DNA from: Aquimarina algicola
Lineage (GTDB): Bacteria > Bacteroidota > Bacteroidia > Flavobacteriales > Flavobacteriaceae
Assembly (NCBI RefSeq): GCF_006443095.1
Contig: NZ_VFWZ01000011.1
Span: 213,160 to 277,159 of the forward strand
DNA length: 64,000 nt
Direction of reading: 5' to 3'
The translations under genes were made by a program, and so were the position numbers. The stretch's first letter is position 1; each line of letters opens with the position of its first letter. Shown here piece by piece: positions 44,501 to 52,050 of this stretch. The notes under the pieces are model-generated. The model was not told where the DNA came from. It saw nothing but the letters and a program-made list of their open reading frames with translations, and ran no database searches.

Positions 44501-44794
44501 TGAAGGTTCTAGTTGAACATCTAATGTAGATCCTGTTCCCACGGGTACTTCTTTAGTTGTAAACCCCAAATAACTAAAAAGCAGCACATCACCATCTGAA
44601 ACTTCAATAGTATAAAGACCATCAAAATCAGATTGGGTTCCGTTACTGGTACTTTTGATAATAATATTCACACCGGGGAGAGGAGATCCGTTGTCGTCGA
44701 CAACCTTACCGGTTACAGTTCGTTCTTGCGCAAAGGCTAGCTGTGCCACTAATGCAATAAAGAGCATTAGGGCACGTTGAGTGACCATTTTCAT
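41510..44794 (-). CDS. SusC/RagA family TonB-linked outer membrane protein
   Basis: A 1094-residue TonB-dependent transporter. A signal peptide ends at FAQ, followed by a carboxypeptidase-like regulatory domain (VTGKVVDDNGSPLPGVNIII, with SYLGFTTKEV), then the plug (LNNLSGKASGVQIRRNN and VLKGAAASALYGSRAANGVV, the TonB-dependent receptor SusC signature) and a 22-strand barrel ending in FAFNVKVQF, with the aromatic terminal residue. It forms the outer membrane pore for the SusD-captured substrate. A second ATG two codons in is possible. No sensor or sigma gene is adjacent. Confidence 0.96.
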   Translation of the reverse strand: MKMVTQRALMLFIALVAQLAFAQERTVTGKVVDDNGSPLPGVNIIIKSTSNGTQSDFDGLYTIEVSDGDVLLFSYLGFTTKEVPVGTGSTLDVQLEPSASQLDEVVVTALGITREKKSLGYSTQEVKQEDINTTKTANFLNNLSGKASGVQIRRNNNLGGSTNIVIRGSTSLGNNNQALFVIDGVPITNRNTNTRSQEQAGSGYDYGNAAQDINPDDIESINVLKGAAASALYGSRAANGVVIITTKKGKKSSGIGVTINSGITVGSIDRSTFPKYQKQYGAGYGPFYGPSGNEFLDRIDIDGDGELELVTPLSEDASYGAEFDPNLLVYQWDAFYPELDNYQTATPWVNAKNGPIEFFETPYTLTNSISLDKGFENGSFRLGISNFDQEGLLPNSNLTRNNFTLNATYKFTEKLTATGFGNFIRTDALGRNSTGYNDNITGMFRQWWQTNVDIKDQRNAYFSTGRNITWNPKGVNDTAPIYWDNPYWTRYENFQNDERNRFIGIVSLNYKVNDWLDFLGRFAVDNYDELQEERRAVGSVPNAFGIGTGGDDRSLGRINSESGYSRRNIVSSEYNYDFIANFNKDISEKFNVKGLIGLNIRRSKFKSIFNATNGGLAIPGVYSIQNTTNPLLYPTEIESTVGVDGLFASASLGYDNTFFLDGTIRRDKFSTLPEDNSTVYYPSVSGSFLFSNLFESESISFGKLRLNYAEVGNGAPFDRVEDTKSINVAFNGGSASVKDRKNNPDLKAERTASIEAGLEMSFVSGRLGFDVSLYKTNTTDQILSLPVTTATGFSTRLINAGEIENKGIEVSAFGKVIQNDNFTWEVNLNWSKNENEVVSLFTDANGNEITNLQLGSFQGGITINATVGQPYGTIQGTDYTYVNGERVVDPTNGQYIKTTTSDKVIGNVNPDWVGGINNKFRYKNIGFSFLIDVQKGGSIFSLDQYYGLATGLYEETAFINDLGNPVRNSLADGGGFINPGVNPDGSVNTSRIRADRFGAFGYRRGLPDSAFVYDAGFVKLREVTLSYDLPKKFLKNTFLKATTFSFIGSNLWIIDKSLPHADPESGLGSGNLQGYSTGSLPTTRDFAFNVKVQF

Positions 44795-45051
44795 TATGAT
44801 ATTGTTTATTTATTAGTTAGTTAAAACTGAATAAAAAAAAACAACACTCCTACTAACAAAAACATAACCTTTTGTTAACCTTATGTTAGTTAACTAAATA
44901 AATAAGCAATGACTTTTTTAGTCAATAAGTATCACATTTATAAGACAATATCTTCAATAAATTAACAAATAAGGAAAGTACTCCTTAACAAACAATTAAT
45001 ACTTGTGAAATAATATCACAAAATGATTAATTTTTTCACAGAAATTACAAC

Positions 45052-45732
45052 TCAAGGAGTAGTACTCGACACTTGAAGAACTTTGCCATTATAAAGTTTA
45101 TTTCCTGTTAGTGCAAACCCTTTAATATAATTTGCCATTTCTATTGCAGTTACAGATGCCTGGTATCCAGGAAAAGCTTCTTCGAGCATTTCTGTCTGTA
45201 CAGCACCTAGCGCCAATACATTAAAAGCAATCCCTTTATATTTATATTCTTCTGCCAATAACTCACTTAATGTAATTACCGCACCTTTACTAGAACTATA
45301 AGCTGCAAGGCCAGGAAATTTCATACTCCCCTGTATTCCTCCCATACTACTTATTGTTACCACATGACTACCTGATTGCATGAATGGTAAGACCAGACGA
45401 GTAATTTCTGCGACTCCGAAAACGTTTACTTTATATACATCTATATAATCCTCTACGGAAAGATCTTCAAATGGTTTATTAATCAATTTACCTGCGTTAT
45501 TAATTAGTATATCAACTTGACGCCATTCTCTATTGATATACGCTGTCATTTCTTTAAGGCTTTCTTGATTTGAAATATCAAACGAAAACGTATGTATGTT
45601 TTTATGTTGAAGTTCTAAAATGGGTTTTTCATTTCTGGATAAAGCCAAAATATTATGCCCATCAGACGCAAACGCTTTTGCAAGCTCATAACCAATGCCC
45701 CTACTTGCTCCGGTAATAATTATGTTTTTCAT
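45052..45732 (-). CDS. Short-chain dehydrogenase/reductase
   Basis: A 226-residue SDR from the ATG at 45732; a TTG four codons earlier is less likely. GASRGIGYE near residue 8 is the cofactor loop, NNAGK follows at about 82, and the catalytic residues are the Ser of TISSMGG and YSSSKGA for Tyr and Lys. The substrate is unknown. It is 53 bases downstream of the M28 peptidase gene and may be co-transcribed. Confidence 0.92.
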   Translation of the reverse strand: MKNIIITGASRGIGYELAKAFASDGHNILALSRNEKPILELQHKNIHTFSFDISNQESLKEMTAYINREWRQVDILINNAGKLINKPFEDLSVEDYIDVYKVNVFGVAEITRLVLPFMQSGSHVVTISSMGGIQGSMKFPGLAAYSSSKGAVITLSELLAEEYKYKGIAFNVLALGAVQTEMLEEAFPGYQASVTAIEMANYIKGFALTGNKLYNGKVLQVSSTTP

Positions 45733-45785
45733 ATTTAATGACAATCGTTTATTGTTAAATCAGAAACATTTATCTTTTCAGCACA

Positions 45786-46757
45786 TTATTTTAATGTAAT
45801 TTCTTTTGTTTGAGAATTTGCTATTTTCATTAAAACAGGTGCAGAACTATTAATTAAGCTAGTCATAAATTCAAAGTCCATTTCAGATGCCTCATCATCA
45901 ACATGATGATAATAGTCATAATTAGTAAAATCAAAGGTAGAGATTGTTTGACAAGGTACTTTAAAGGCTTGATAAAAAGGGTAATTATCACTTCTTTTAA
46001 ATAATTGATATTCTTTTGCTTTTGGCAAAAAGCCTACAAGCTCACTCCCTGCATATTCATTTATTTTATCTGCCATATTTGACAACTCATATCCAGTTAT
46101 ATACGCTTGGTAAGATTTCGCATTTAGAGGAACTCCTATCATTTCAAAATTAACCATTGTATATAAGTCAACACCTTTTTCTTTTAACACATTTGCTAAA
46201 TGTTTGGACCCCAGCAATCCTTTTTCTTCTGCTCCAAATAGAACAAAAAGAATACTTCTCTTGTTATTTTTAAGTTTTGCCAGTTGCTTTGCCAAAGCAA
46301 GCACAGCGGTACTTCCCGCTGCATTATCATTAGCACCATTGGCTATAGTATCATTATTCACTTCTTTTCCTTTTCCGATATGATCAAAATGAGCTCCTAC
46401 AATCACAAGCTCCTTTGAAAGCTCCTTATCAACACCCTTGAGATACCCTACAACATTGTATGTTGCAACTCCTTTTGCATCAAAGTTATCTCTATAAGTA
46501 TCAAAATAAGGAGGTATTCCATATTTTTTAAATTCTTCTTCAATACGTTCTGCTGCTTTTTCGAGTCCTTTGCTACCAGTATCTCGCCCTTCGAGTTCGT
46601 CACTGGCTAAAAAATTCATAATTTCTGCAACATATTTAGAATCTGTCTTTTCTAAAGTAATTTCTTGAGAAGTATTAGCACTGGTTTGAGCTGTAGTATC
46701 TTGTTTACAATTCACAAATAATACTACTATAAAAATGTAAAAAAAATGCTTTATCAT
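45786..46757 (-). CDS. M28 family zinc aminopeptidase, lipoprotein
   Basis: A 323-residue lipoprotein with lipobox LFVNC (Cys17 from this ATG). The metallopeptidase domain shows HFDHIGKG with the first zinc His and Asp, NGANDNAAGSTAVL with the bridging Asp, and FGAEEKGLLGS with the catalytic Glu pair, all in the expected spacing. EGRDTGSKG near residue 57 is typical of the M28 group with a lipid anchor. It is probably exposed to the periplasm or the surface and trims peptides. A hairpin terminator of the PDH operon separates it from pdhC. Confidence 0.93.
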   Translation of the reverse strand: MIKHFFYIFIVVLFVNCKQDTTAQTSANTSQEITLEKTDSKYVAEIMNFLASDELEGRDTGSKGLEKAAERIEEEFKKYGIPPYFDTYRDNFDAKGVATYNVVGYLKGVDKELSKELVIVGAHFDHIGKGKEVNNDTIANGANDNAAGSTAVLALAKQLAKLKNNKRSILFVLFGAEEKGLLGSKHLANVLKEKGVDLYTMVNFEMIGVPLNAKSYQAYITGYELSNMADKINEYAGSELVGFLPKAKEYQLFKRSDNYPFYQAFKVPCQTISTFDFTNYDYYHHVDDEASEMDFEFMTSLINSSAPVLMKIANSQTKEITLK

Positions 46758-46783
46758 GATCAATGTTTTGAGATAAAGATAAA

Positions 46784-46811
46784 AAATCCCACTTCATTAG
46801 AAGCAGGATTT
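46784..46811 (-). terminator. Terminator after pdhC
   Basis: On the minus strand the stem AAATCC with CTTC, loop, GAAG with GGATTT, with an internal CA mismatch, is followed by a T run (the plus-strand A run before 46784). Confidence 0.75.
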
Positions 46812-46842
46812 AGTTATGAATATTTATTATGGTTTCTTCTAA

Positions 46843-48468
46843 CTATGCCAGCATAGTAACCGGATTTTCGAGATATTGCTTTAATGTTTGTAAAAATTGC
46901 GCTCCAGTTGCTCCGTCAACAGTTCTGTGATCGCAAGCTAGGGTAACTTTCATTGTATTTCCTACTACTACTTGTCCATTTTTTACTACAGGTTTTTCTA
47001 CAATTGCCCCCACAGATAAAATAGCAGAATTTGGCTGATTGATGATCGAAGTAAATTCTTGTATCCCAAACATTCCTAAATTTGACACTGTAAAAGTACT
47101 ACCACTCATTTCTTGTGGTGTTAATTTCTTATCACGAGCTCTACCCGCTAGATCCTTAACTTTTGCTCCTATTTGTGTAAGTGACATATGGTCTGTAAAA
47201 GGCAAAACAGGAACCACTAATCCATCAGGCACTGCAACAGCAACTCCAACATTTATATGCTTGGCATATATCGTATTTTCGTCTGTCCACTTTGTATTTA
47301 CCTGTGGATGTTTGCGAAGCGCCATAGCACATGCTTTTACTACCATATCATTAAATGAAACCTTGATATCAGGAAGAGCATTAATATTCTTTCTGGAGGC
47401 CATTGCATTTTCCATATCTACTTCGATAGTAAGATAATAATGAGGAGCTGTAAATTTTGAAGCAGAAAGACTTCTGGCAATTGCTTTACGCATCTGAGAA
47501 TTTTTTACTTCTTCAAAACTTTCTTCTCCCGCAGGAGTAAATGTTTGCACAGGAACTTCGGTGGTAGTTTCCTTAGAAGATACTACAGGAGTATCTGATA
47601 TTGGTGCAGAAGCAGAAGGTGTAAATGATTCTACATCTTTTTTTACAATGCGTCCATTATCTCCCGTTCCTATAACTTGTGCAAGATCTATTCCTTTGTC
47701 GGCAGCAATCTTTTTTGCTAATGGAGAAGCAAAAATTCTTTCTCCATTATTATTTGTTGATGTCGGAGTAGTATCTTGTTTTGTCTCTGATTTTGTTTCT
47801 GTAGCAGGTTCTGAAACTGCGCTCGATGAAGCAGAGGTTACAGTACCATTTTTTATACCCGATATATCTGTTCCCTCAGGTCCTATAATTGCAAGTAAAG
47901 CATCTACAGGTGCCGTTTCGCCTTCCTGAATTCCGATATGTAAAAGTGTACCATTATAGAAAGACTCAAACTCCATAGTAGCTTTATCGGTCTCTATTTC
48001 AGCTAGTATATCACCTTCTTCTACAGCATCTCCTACTTTTTTGAGCCAATTTGCTACTGTTCCTTCTTCCATAGTATCACTCAACCTGGGCATTGTGATA
48101 ACTTCAACTCCTTCAGGTATAGCCGCAACACCAGTAGTATTTGATGTTTCCTGACTAACTTCTTCTTCTGGAGCAACATCTTTAGCCACTGCAGATGTGC
48201 TTCCGTTAAGCAAATCAGAAATATCTTCTCCTTCTTCTCCAATAATCGCTAGCAGCTTATCAACCGGAGCTGTTTCTCCTTCTTCAATACCAATATGAAG
48301 CAAAGTCCCTTCATAGAAAGACTCAAACTCCATAGTAGCTTTATCGGTCTCTATTTCAGCTAGTATATCGCCTTCACTGATTTTATCTCCTTTATTCACT
48401 AGCCACTTCGCGACAACTCCTTCTTCCATTGTATCGCTTAATCGCGGCATATTGATTACTGTAGCCAT
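46843..48468 (-). CDS. pdhC: Pyruvate dehydrogenase complex E2, dihydrolipoyllysine acetyltransferase
   Basis: A 541-residue E2. It has two N-terminal lipoyl domains with ETDKATMEFES lysines at 43 and 162. A flexible Ala/Ser/Thr linker follows, then a peripheral subunit-binding domain (FASPLAKKIAADKGIDLAQV, around 245-280), and the catalytic acyltransferase core, with the His of DHRTVDGATG near the C-terminus. Two lipoyl domains are usual for this subgroup. The DNA encoding them shares a 57-base exact repeat. It lies 3 bases after pdhA, so the two are an operon. It links glycolysis to the TCA cycle. Confidence 0.97.
   Translation of the reverse strand: MATVINMPRLSDTMEEGVVAKWLVNKGDKISEGDILAEIETDKATMEFESFYEGTLLHIGIEEGETAPVDKLLAIIGEEGEDISDLLNGSTSAVAKDVAPEEEVSQETSNTTGVAAIPEGVEVITMPRLSDTMEEGTVANWLKKVGDAVEEGDILAEIETDKATMEFESFYNGTLLHIGIQEGETAPVDALLAIIGPEGTDISGIKNGTVTSASSSAVSEPATETKSETKQDTTPTSTNNNGERIFASPLAKKIAADKGIDLAQVIGTGDNGRIVKKDVESFTPSASAPISDTPVVSSKETTTEVPVQTFTPAGEESFEEVKNSQMRKAIARSLSASKFTAPHYYLTIEVDMENAMASRKNINALPDIKVSFNDMVVKACAMALRKHPQVNTKWTDENTIYAKHINVGVAVAVPDGLVVPVLPFTDHMSLTQIGAKVKDLAGRARDKKLTPQEMSGSTFTVSNLGMFGIQEFTSIINQPNSAILSVGAIVEKPVVKNGQVVVGNTMKVTLACDHRTVDGATGAQFLQTLKQYLENPVTMLA
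47956..48012. repeat. 57-base exact direct repeat, copy 1 (lipoyl domain 2)
   Basis: Identical over 57 bases to 48313-48369, the corresponding part of lipoyl domain 1, with a 357-base offset. It covers the lipoyl-lysine motif. It suggests recent gene conversion between the two domains. Confidence 0.9.
48313..48369. repeat. 57-base exact direct repeat, copy 2 (lipoyl domain 1)
   Basis: Partner of 47956-48012. The identity stops abruptly on both sides although the protein similarity continues, as expected of gene conversion rather than plain duplication. Confidence 0.9.
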
Positions 48469-48471
48469 AAT

Positions 48472-49473
48472 TTATTGTGGTTTGTGTGATAAAAATGGAT
48501 AGTCTTCTTGCTCATAGACAACATCGTACATTACATTCTTTTCAGGGAATGAAGATTCTTCTGCAAATTTCTGACATTCTGCAACTCTATCTTTTACTCT
48601 CTTATCTATTATCTTTATTTCATCTTCTGTAGCATATTCCTTTTCTTTAATAATATCCAAAACTTGAGTGATTGGATCTATTTTTTGATATTCTGCTACT
48701 TCTTCTTTTGTACGATATTTTTGAGCATCACTCATAGAGTGACCTCTATATCGATATGTTTTCAGTTCCAAAAATGTAGGACCTCCTCCGGTTCTAGCTC
48801 TTGTAATCGCTTCATCAAAAGCTTCTGCAACTTTTACAGGATTCATAGCATCTACAGGACCACAAGGCATTTCATATCCAAGACCTAATTTCCAGATATC
48901 AGTATGATTAGCAGTACGCTCTACAGAAGTTCCCATTGCATAGCCATTATTTTCAACACAAAATACTACAGGCAAGTTCCACAACATAGCAAGATTAAAA
49001 GTTTCATGCAAAGAACCTTGTCTTGTCGCCCCATCCCCCATAAAAGTTAATGTAACAGCATCTCTTTTATGATATTTATCTGCAAAAGCAAGACCAGCTC
49101 CCAGAGGAATTTGCCCCCCGACGATACCATGACCTCCATAAAATCGATGTTCTTTTGAAAAAATATGCATAGATCCTCCTAAACCTTGAGAGGTTCCTGT
49201 GCCTTTACCATACAATTCTGCCATTACTCTCTTGGGATCCTCTCCCATTCCTATTGGCTGAACATGATTACGGTAAGCAGTGATCATACGATCTTTGGTA
49301 AGATCCATTGCATGGAGTGCTCCTGCCAAAATAGCCTCTTGACCATTATACAGGTGTAAAAATCCCCTAACTTTTTGTTGAATATAAACTTGAGCTAATT
49401 TATCCTCAAATTTTCTCCAGAAAAGCATTTCTTCATACCAATTAAGGTAGACATCTTTTGTTATCTTCTTCAT
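48472..49473 (-). CDS. pdhA: Pyruvate dehydrogenase E1 component, alpha subunit
   Basis: A 333-residue E1-alpha. FLHLYNGQEAILAGALHAM, YRNHVQPIGMG, and the thiamine diphosphate motif FMGDGATRQG followed about 30 residues later by VENN are present. The regulatory loop YRYRGHSMSDAQKYRTKEE has the conserved Arg and Ser residues. The beta subunit is not in the window. It is co-transcribed with pdhC, 3 bases apart. It decarboxylates pyruvate and hands the acetyl group to E2. Confidence 0.97.
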   Translation of the reverse strand: MKKITKDVYLNWYEEMLFWRKFEDKLAQVYIQQKVRGFLHLYNGQEAILAGALHAMDLTKDRMITAYRNHVQPIGMGEDPKRVMAELYGKGTGTSQGLGGSMHIFSKEHRFYGGHGIVGGQIPLGAGLAFADKYHKRDAVTLTFMGDGATRQGSLHETFNLAMLWNLPVVFCVENNGYAMGTSVERTANHTDIWKLGLGYEMPCGPVDAMNPVKVAEAFDEAITRARTGGGPTFLELKTYRYRGHSMSDAQKYRTKEEVAEYQKIDPITQVLDIIKEKEYATEDEIKIIDKRVKDRVAECQKFAEESSFPEKNVMYDVVYEQEDYPFLSHKPQ

Positions 49474-49621
49474 TTATAAATTGTACTGATGTGTGTCTAA
49501 AAATAGATATAACAACCTTTTTCAATTACTATTTCTTGTAGTTTTTAAAAAGATCGAAAAACAAAAATAACATATTAGAAATTAATCAAAAAACAGTTTG
49601 GTCATAAAATCAACGAAAACG

Positions 49622-50104
49622 TTATAAATATGAATTATCAAAAATAAGTGGCAATAAATTAGATAATGATGAAGATTTTGCAACTTTTCCTGTTTCTCCC
49701 ATAAAATATATTTCTATAGGAGCATCCTGTTTTTGCTCATATTCTGCTATCGCCTGTCTACAAGCTCCACAGGGAGGTATAGGAGATTCCAGCTTATGTT
49801 TTAAAGATTTTGCTGTAAGCGCCATCATTTTTATAGATACTCCTGGGTAATTAGCTCCTGCGTGATAAATAGCAGTTCTTTCTGCACATAGCCCCGATGG
49901 ATAACTTGCGTTTTCCTGATTATTACCTAAAACTACCTCACCATTTTCTAATAAAATTGCTGCTCCTACCAAAAACTGAGAATAAGGAGCATATGCTTTA
50001 TCTCTGATCATGATTGATTGCTTCATTAAATCTTGAACATCTTTGGAAAGATCATCAAACGAATCATAAACCTGTAATACCGATTTTATTTCAATTTCTT
50101 TCAT
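49622..50104 (-). CDS. cdd: Cytidine deaminase
   Basis: A 160-residue tetrameric-type cytidine deaminase. Cys73-Ala-Glu75 gives a zinc ligand and the proton shuttle, and PPCGACRQ at 111-118 gives the other two zinc Cys. FLVGAAILLENGEVVLGNNQENASYP is the substrate-binding region. It recycles cytidine and deoxycytidine to uridine forms. It is downstream of porV but separated by a terminator, and upstream of pdhA with a 150-base gap. Confidence 0.96.
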   Translation of the reverse strand: MKEIEIKSVLQVYDSFDDLSKDVQDLMKQSIMIRDKAYAPYSQFLVGAAILLENGEVVLGNNQENASYPSGLCAERTAIYHAGANYPGVSIKMMALTAKSLKHKLESPIPPCGACRQAIAEYEQKQDAPIEIYFMGETGKVAKSSSLSNLLPLIFDNSYL

Positions 50105-50151
50105 TATCCTTTAGTATATTACTCAAAAAAGCTTGACTTGCAAAAGAAAAA

Positions 50152-50178
50152 AAGTGCCAAACAATATGTTTGACACTT
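50152..50178 (-). terminator. Terminator after porV
   Basis: AAGTGCCAAAC (50152-50162) and GTTTGACACTT (50168-50178) pair with one mismatch. An A run just before on the plus strand forms the T tail for minus-strand transcripts. Confidence 0.8.
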
Positions 50179-50207
50179 ACTTCTATATATCTTAATATAT
50201 TAATACA

Positions 50208-51356
50208 TTAATCATAATATTTATCTCCAAAATTAAATGAAACACCAAAACGAAGTGTTCCTTCTAATGGACTTCTAACTGCCGCAGTAGAAAATAAGTA
50301 CGAAACATCAAGATTCACCGTGTTATACTTAAATCCGGCTCCCAGAGATAAAAATTGTCTTGAACCTTTCTCTTCAGATTCATTAAAATATCCTGTTCTG
50401 AATGCAAAAACGTCTTGATATTTATATTCTACTCCTAATGCCCAGGTAATTTCTTTTAGCTCTTCACTAAATCCACCATCTGCATCTCCCCAAGAAGAGA
50501 ATATAGCTCCAAAAGAACTTATATCTTGATACTCTTCATTATCCTCTGCATCAATATCTCCATCTCCATCAAAATCTTGCGGAGAAGGCACTAATAATTT
50601 GTTTATTTCTATAGAAGGTGTTACTATATTATCTTCGTTAAAAATAAAGTCAAAAGAACCACCCAATTTAAAATTTGTTGGTATAAAGTTTTCCTGTCCA
50701 GCGTCGTCATAGCTTATCTTAGGACCTATATTAGAAATTACTGCTCCTGCTCTCCATCTACCATTAAAAGAATTAAAAGCAATTTCATCACTCCTGTAAA
50801 AACCAGCTATATCTACACCGAAACCACTTCCAGCAGAAGCATCATCACCAGTTCCTTGCAATCTAAGATCCGATCTTAAATACCTACCGGTTACAGACAT
50901 AGAAAGTGTCTCACTTAATTTCAAAGCATATGTAAGATCGAAAGTTAATTCATTGGGCTGCTGTATCAAACCTAAATCGGTAGCATTTTCTCTAAACTCA
51001 ATTTCACCAAGACTGAAATACTTAAAACTGGCTGCAACGGCACTTCGTTCATTAAGTCTATTATAATATGTTAAATTCCCTAAGAAAATATCATTTACAA
51101 GATCACTTAAATATGGTGTATAATTCACTCCTACCCCCTGCTTATTTCTAATAAAAACGTATTTAGCCGGGTTCCATTGTTGAGAAAAAGCATCAGCTGA
51201 TGTTGCTACTCCTTGATCAGCAAGACCTGCTGCTCTAGCATCGGCTGCTATTAATAAAAAAGGTACGGCAGTGGTTATTGCGCGGTTTTCTTGAGCTTTT
51301 ATCCTGGAATTAAAAAGTGTAAAAAAAACAAGACCAAGAATAAATATTTTTTTCAT
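50208..51356 (-). CDS. porV: Type IX secretion system outer membrane protein PorV (LptO)
   Basis: A 382-residue outer membrane barrel protein from the ATG at 51356; the frame extends to a TTG at 51380 but that adds residues before the signal peptide. The signal ends RIKAQ. The mature start ENRAITTAVPFLLIAADARAA and then GLADQGVATSADAFSQQWNPAKYVF is the PorV signature; the barrel ends LRFGVSFNFGDKYYD. An unusual acidic loop (DFDGDGDIDAEDNEEYQD) is in the middle. PorV shuttles T9SS cargo from the translocon to the PorU sortase. PorU is normally encoded directly upstream; here a non-coding gap is found. Confidence 0.95.
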   Translation of the reverse strand: MKKIFILGLVFFTLFNSRIKAQENRAITTAVPFLLIAADARAAGLADQGVATSADAFSQQWNPAKYVFIRNKQGVGVNYTPYLSDLVNDIFLGNLTYYNRLNERSAVAASFKYFSLGEIEFRENATDLGLIQQPNELTFDLTYALKLSETLSMSVTGRYLRSDLRLQGTGDDASAGSGFGVDIAGFYRSDEIAFNSFNGRWRAGAVISNIGPKISYDDAGQENFIPTNFKLGGSFDFIFNEDNIVTPSIEINKLLVPSPQDFDGDGDIDAEDNEEYQDISSFGAIFSSWGDADGGFSEELKEITWALGVEYKYQDVFAFRTGYFNESEEKGSRQFLSLGAGFKYNTVNLDVSYLFSTAAVRSPLEGTLRFGVSFNFGDKYYD

Positions 51357-52050
51357 GCCTAATAAAATTGAGTTTGACAAATATATAGTTATTTAGTGAT
51401 TATGAGTAATTGATTCTAGTTTTTTTACTCATTGATTGATTAACGCAAATTTTAGAAATATGTTATAATTTTTCCATAAGATTCTCATAAACAAATATCT
51501 GCCTAAAAATAAGGCAGTTACAAACCAACGAAGCCATTTCTACAAAATTTTCCATCCAAAAAGTATCTGTTAAAAAACAACTCTAATCAAAAGTATATGT
51601 TAATATTTTTACACAAAAAACATAACCATTTACAAGTATGGATCAATAAAAAAGTAGACTAATCTCATATTGATTTCAAAAAATATTAAACTCTAAAAAT
51701 ATTTTTTAATCTTTTTTTTCTAAAGCCTTTTAAATTTCCAGAAAGCAAAAGATTTTAATAAATTTCTTTAACATAACCCAAAAAGCAAAAAACACCTCAA
51801 AAGCAGGCAACCCCTTATTTATAAGCAACTTAAGACCACTTTCGAAAAAACAAAAAGATCAAAAACAAGTGATAACCCCACTGTTTTTCTTAAAAAAAAT
51901 AATAAATTTAAAATAATTCCGTTAATCCAAAGTCGTTATAAATCCGCAAAAAACATTTGCGAATTGATAATTATTAAAAAAATTTAGGGTAAGTTTAACG
52001 TTTATTACTATATTGCAAGCCCTAATTTCTACTTTAACGAACTTAAGATT
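51357..52050. other. Divergent non-coding region of about 690 bases between porV and gldJ
   Basis: Extremely AT-rich, no protein-like frame on either strand. A short hairpin (CTGCCT 51499-51504 with AGGCAG 51512-51517) and an imperfect direct repeat (AAAGTATCTGTTAA near 51559 and AAAGTATATGTTAA near 51587) are present. It holds the promoters of porV and gldJ. In related flavobacteria porU lies here. Confidence 0.6.

Noticed and set aside
44795..45051. Repeated TTAACATAA-like strings upstream of susC
   Set aside because: The partial symmetry is weak and imperfect, so no operator is claimed.
47039..47929. Two open frames on the + strand inside pdhC
   Set aside because: They oppose the conserved E2 core and linker, and neither has protein-like features.
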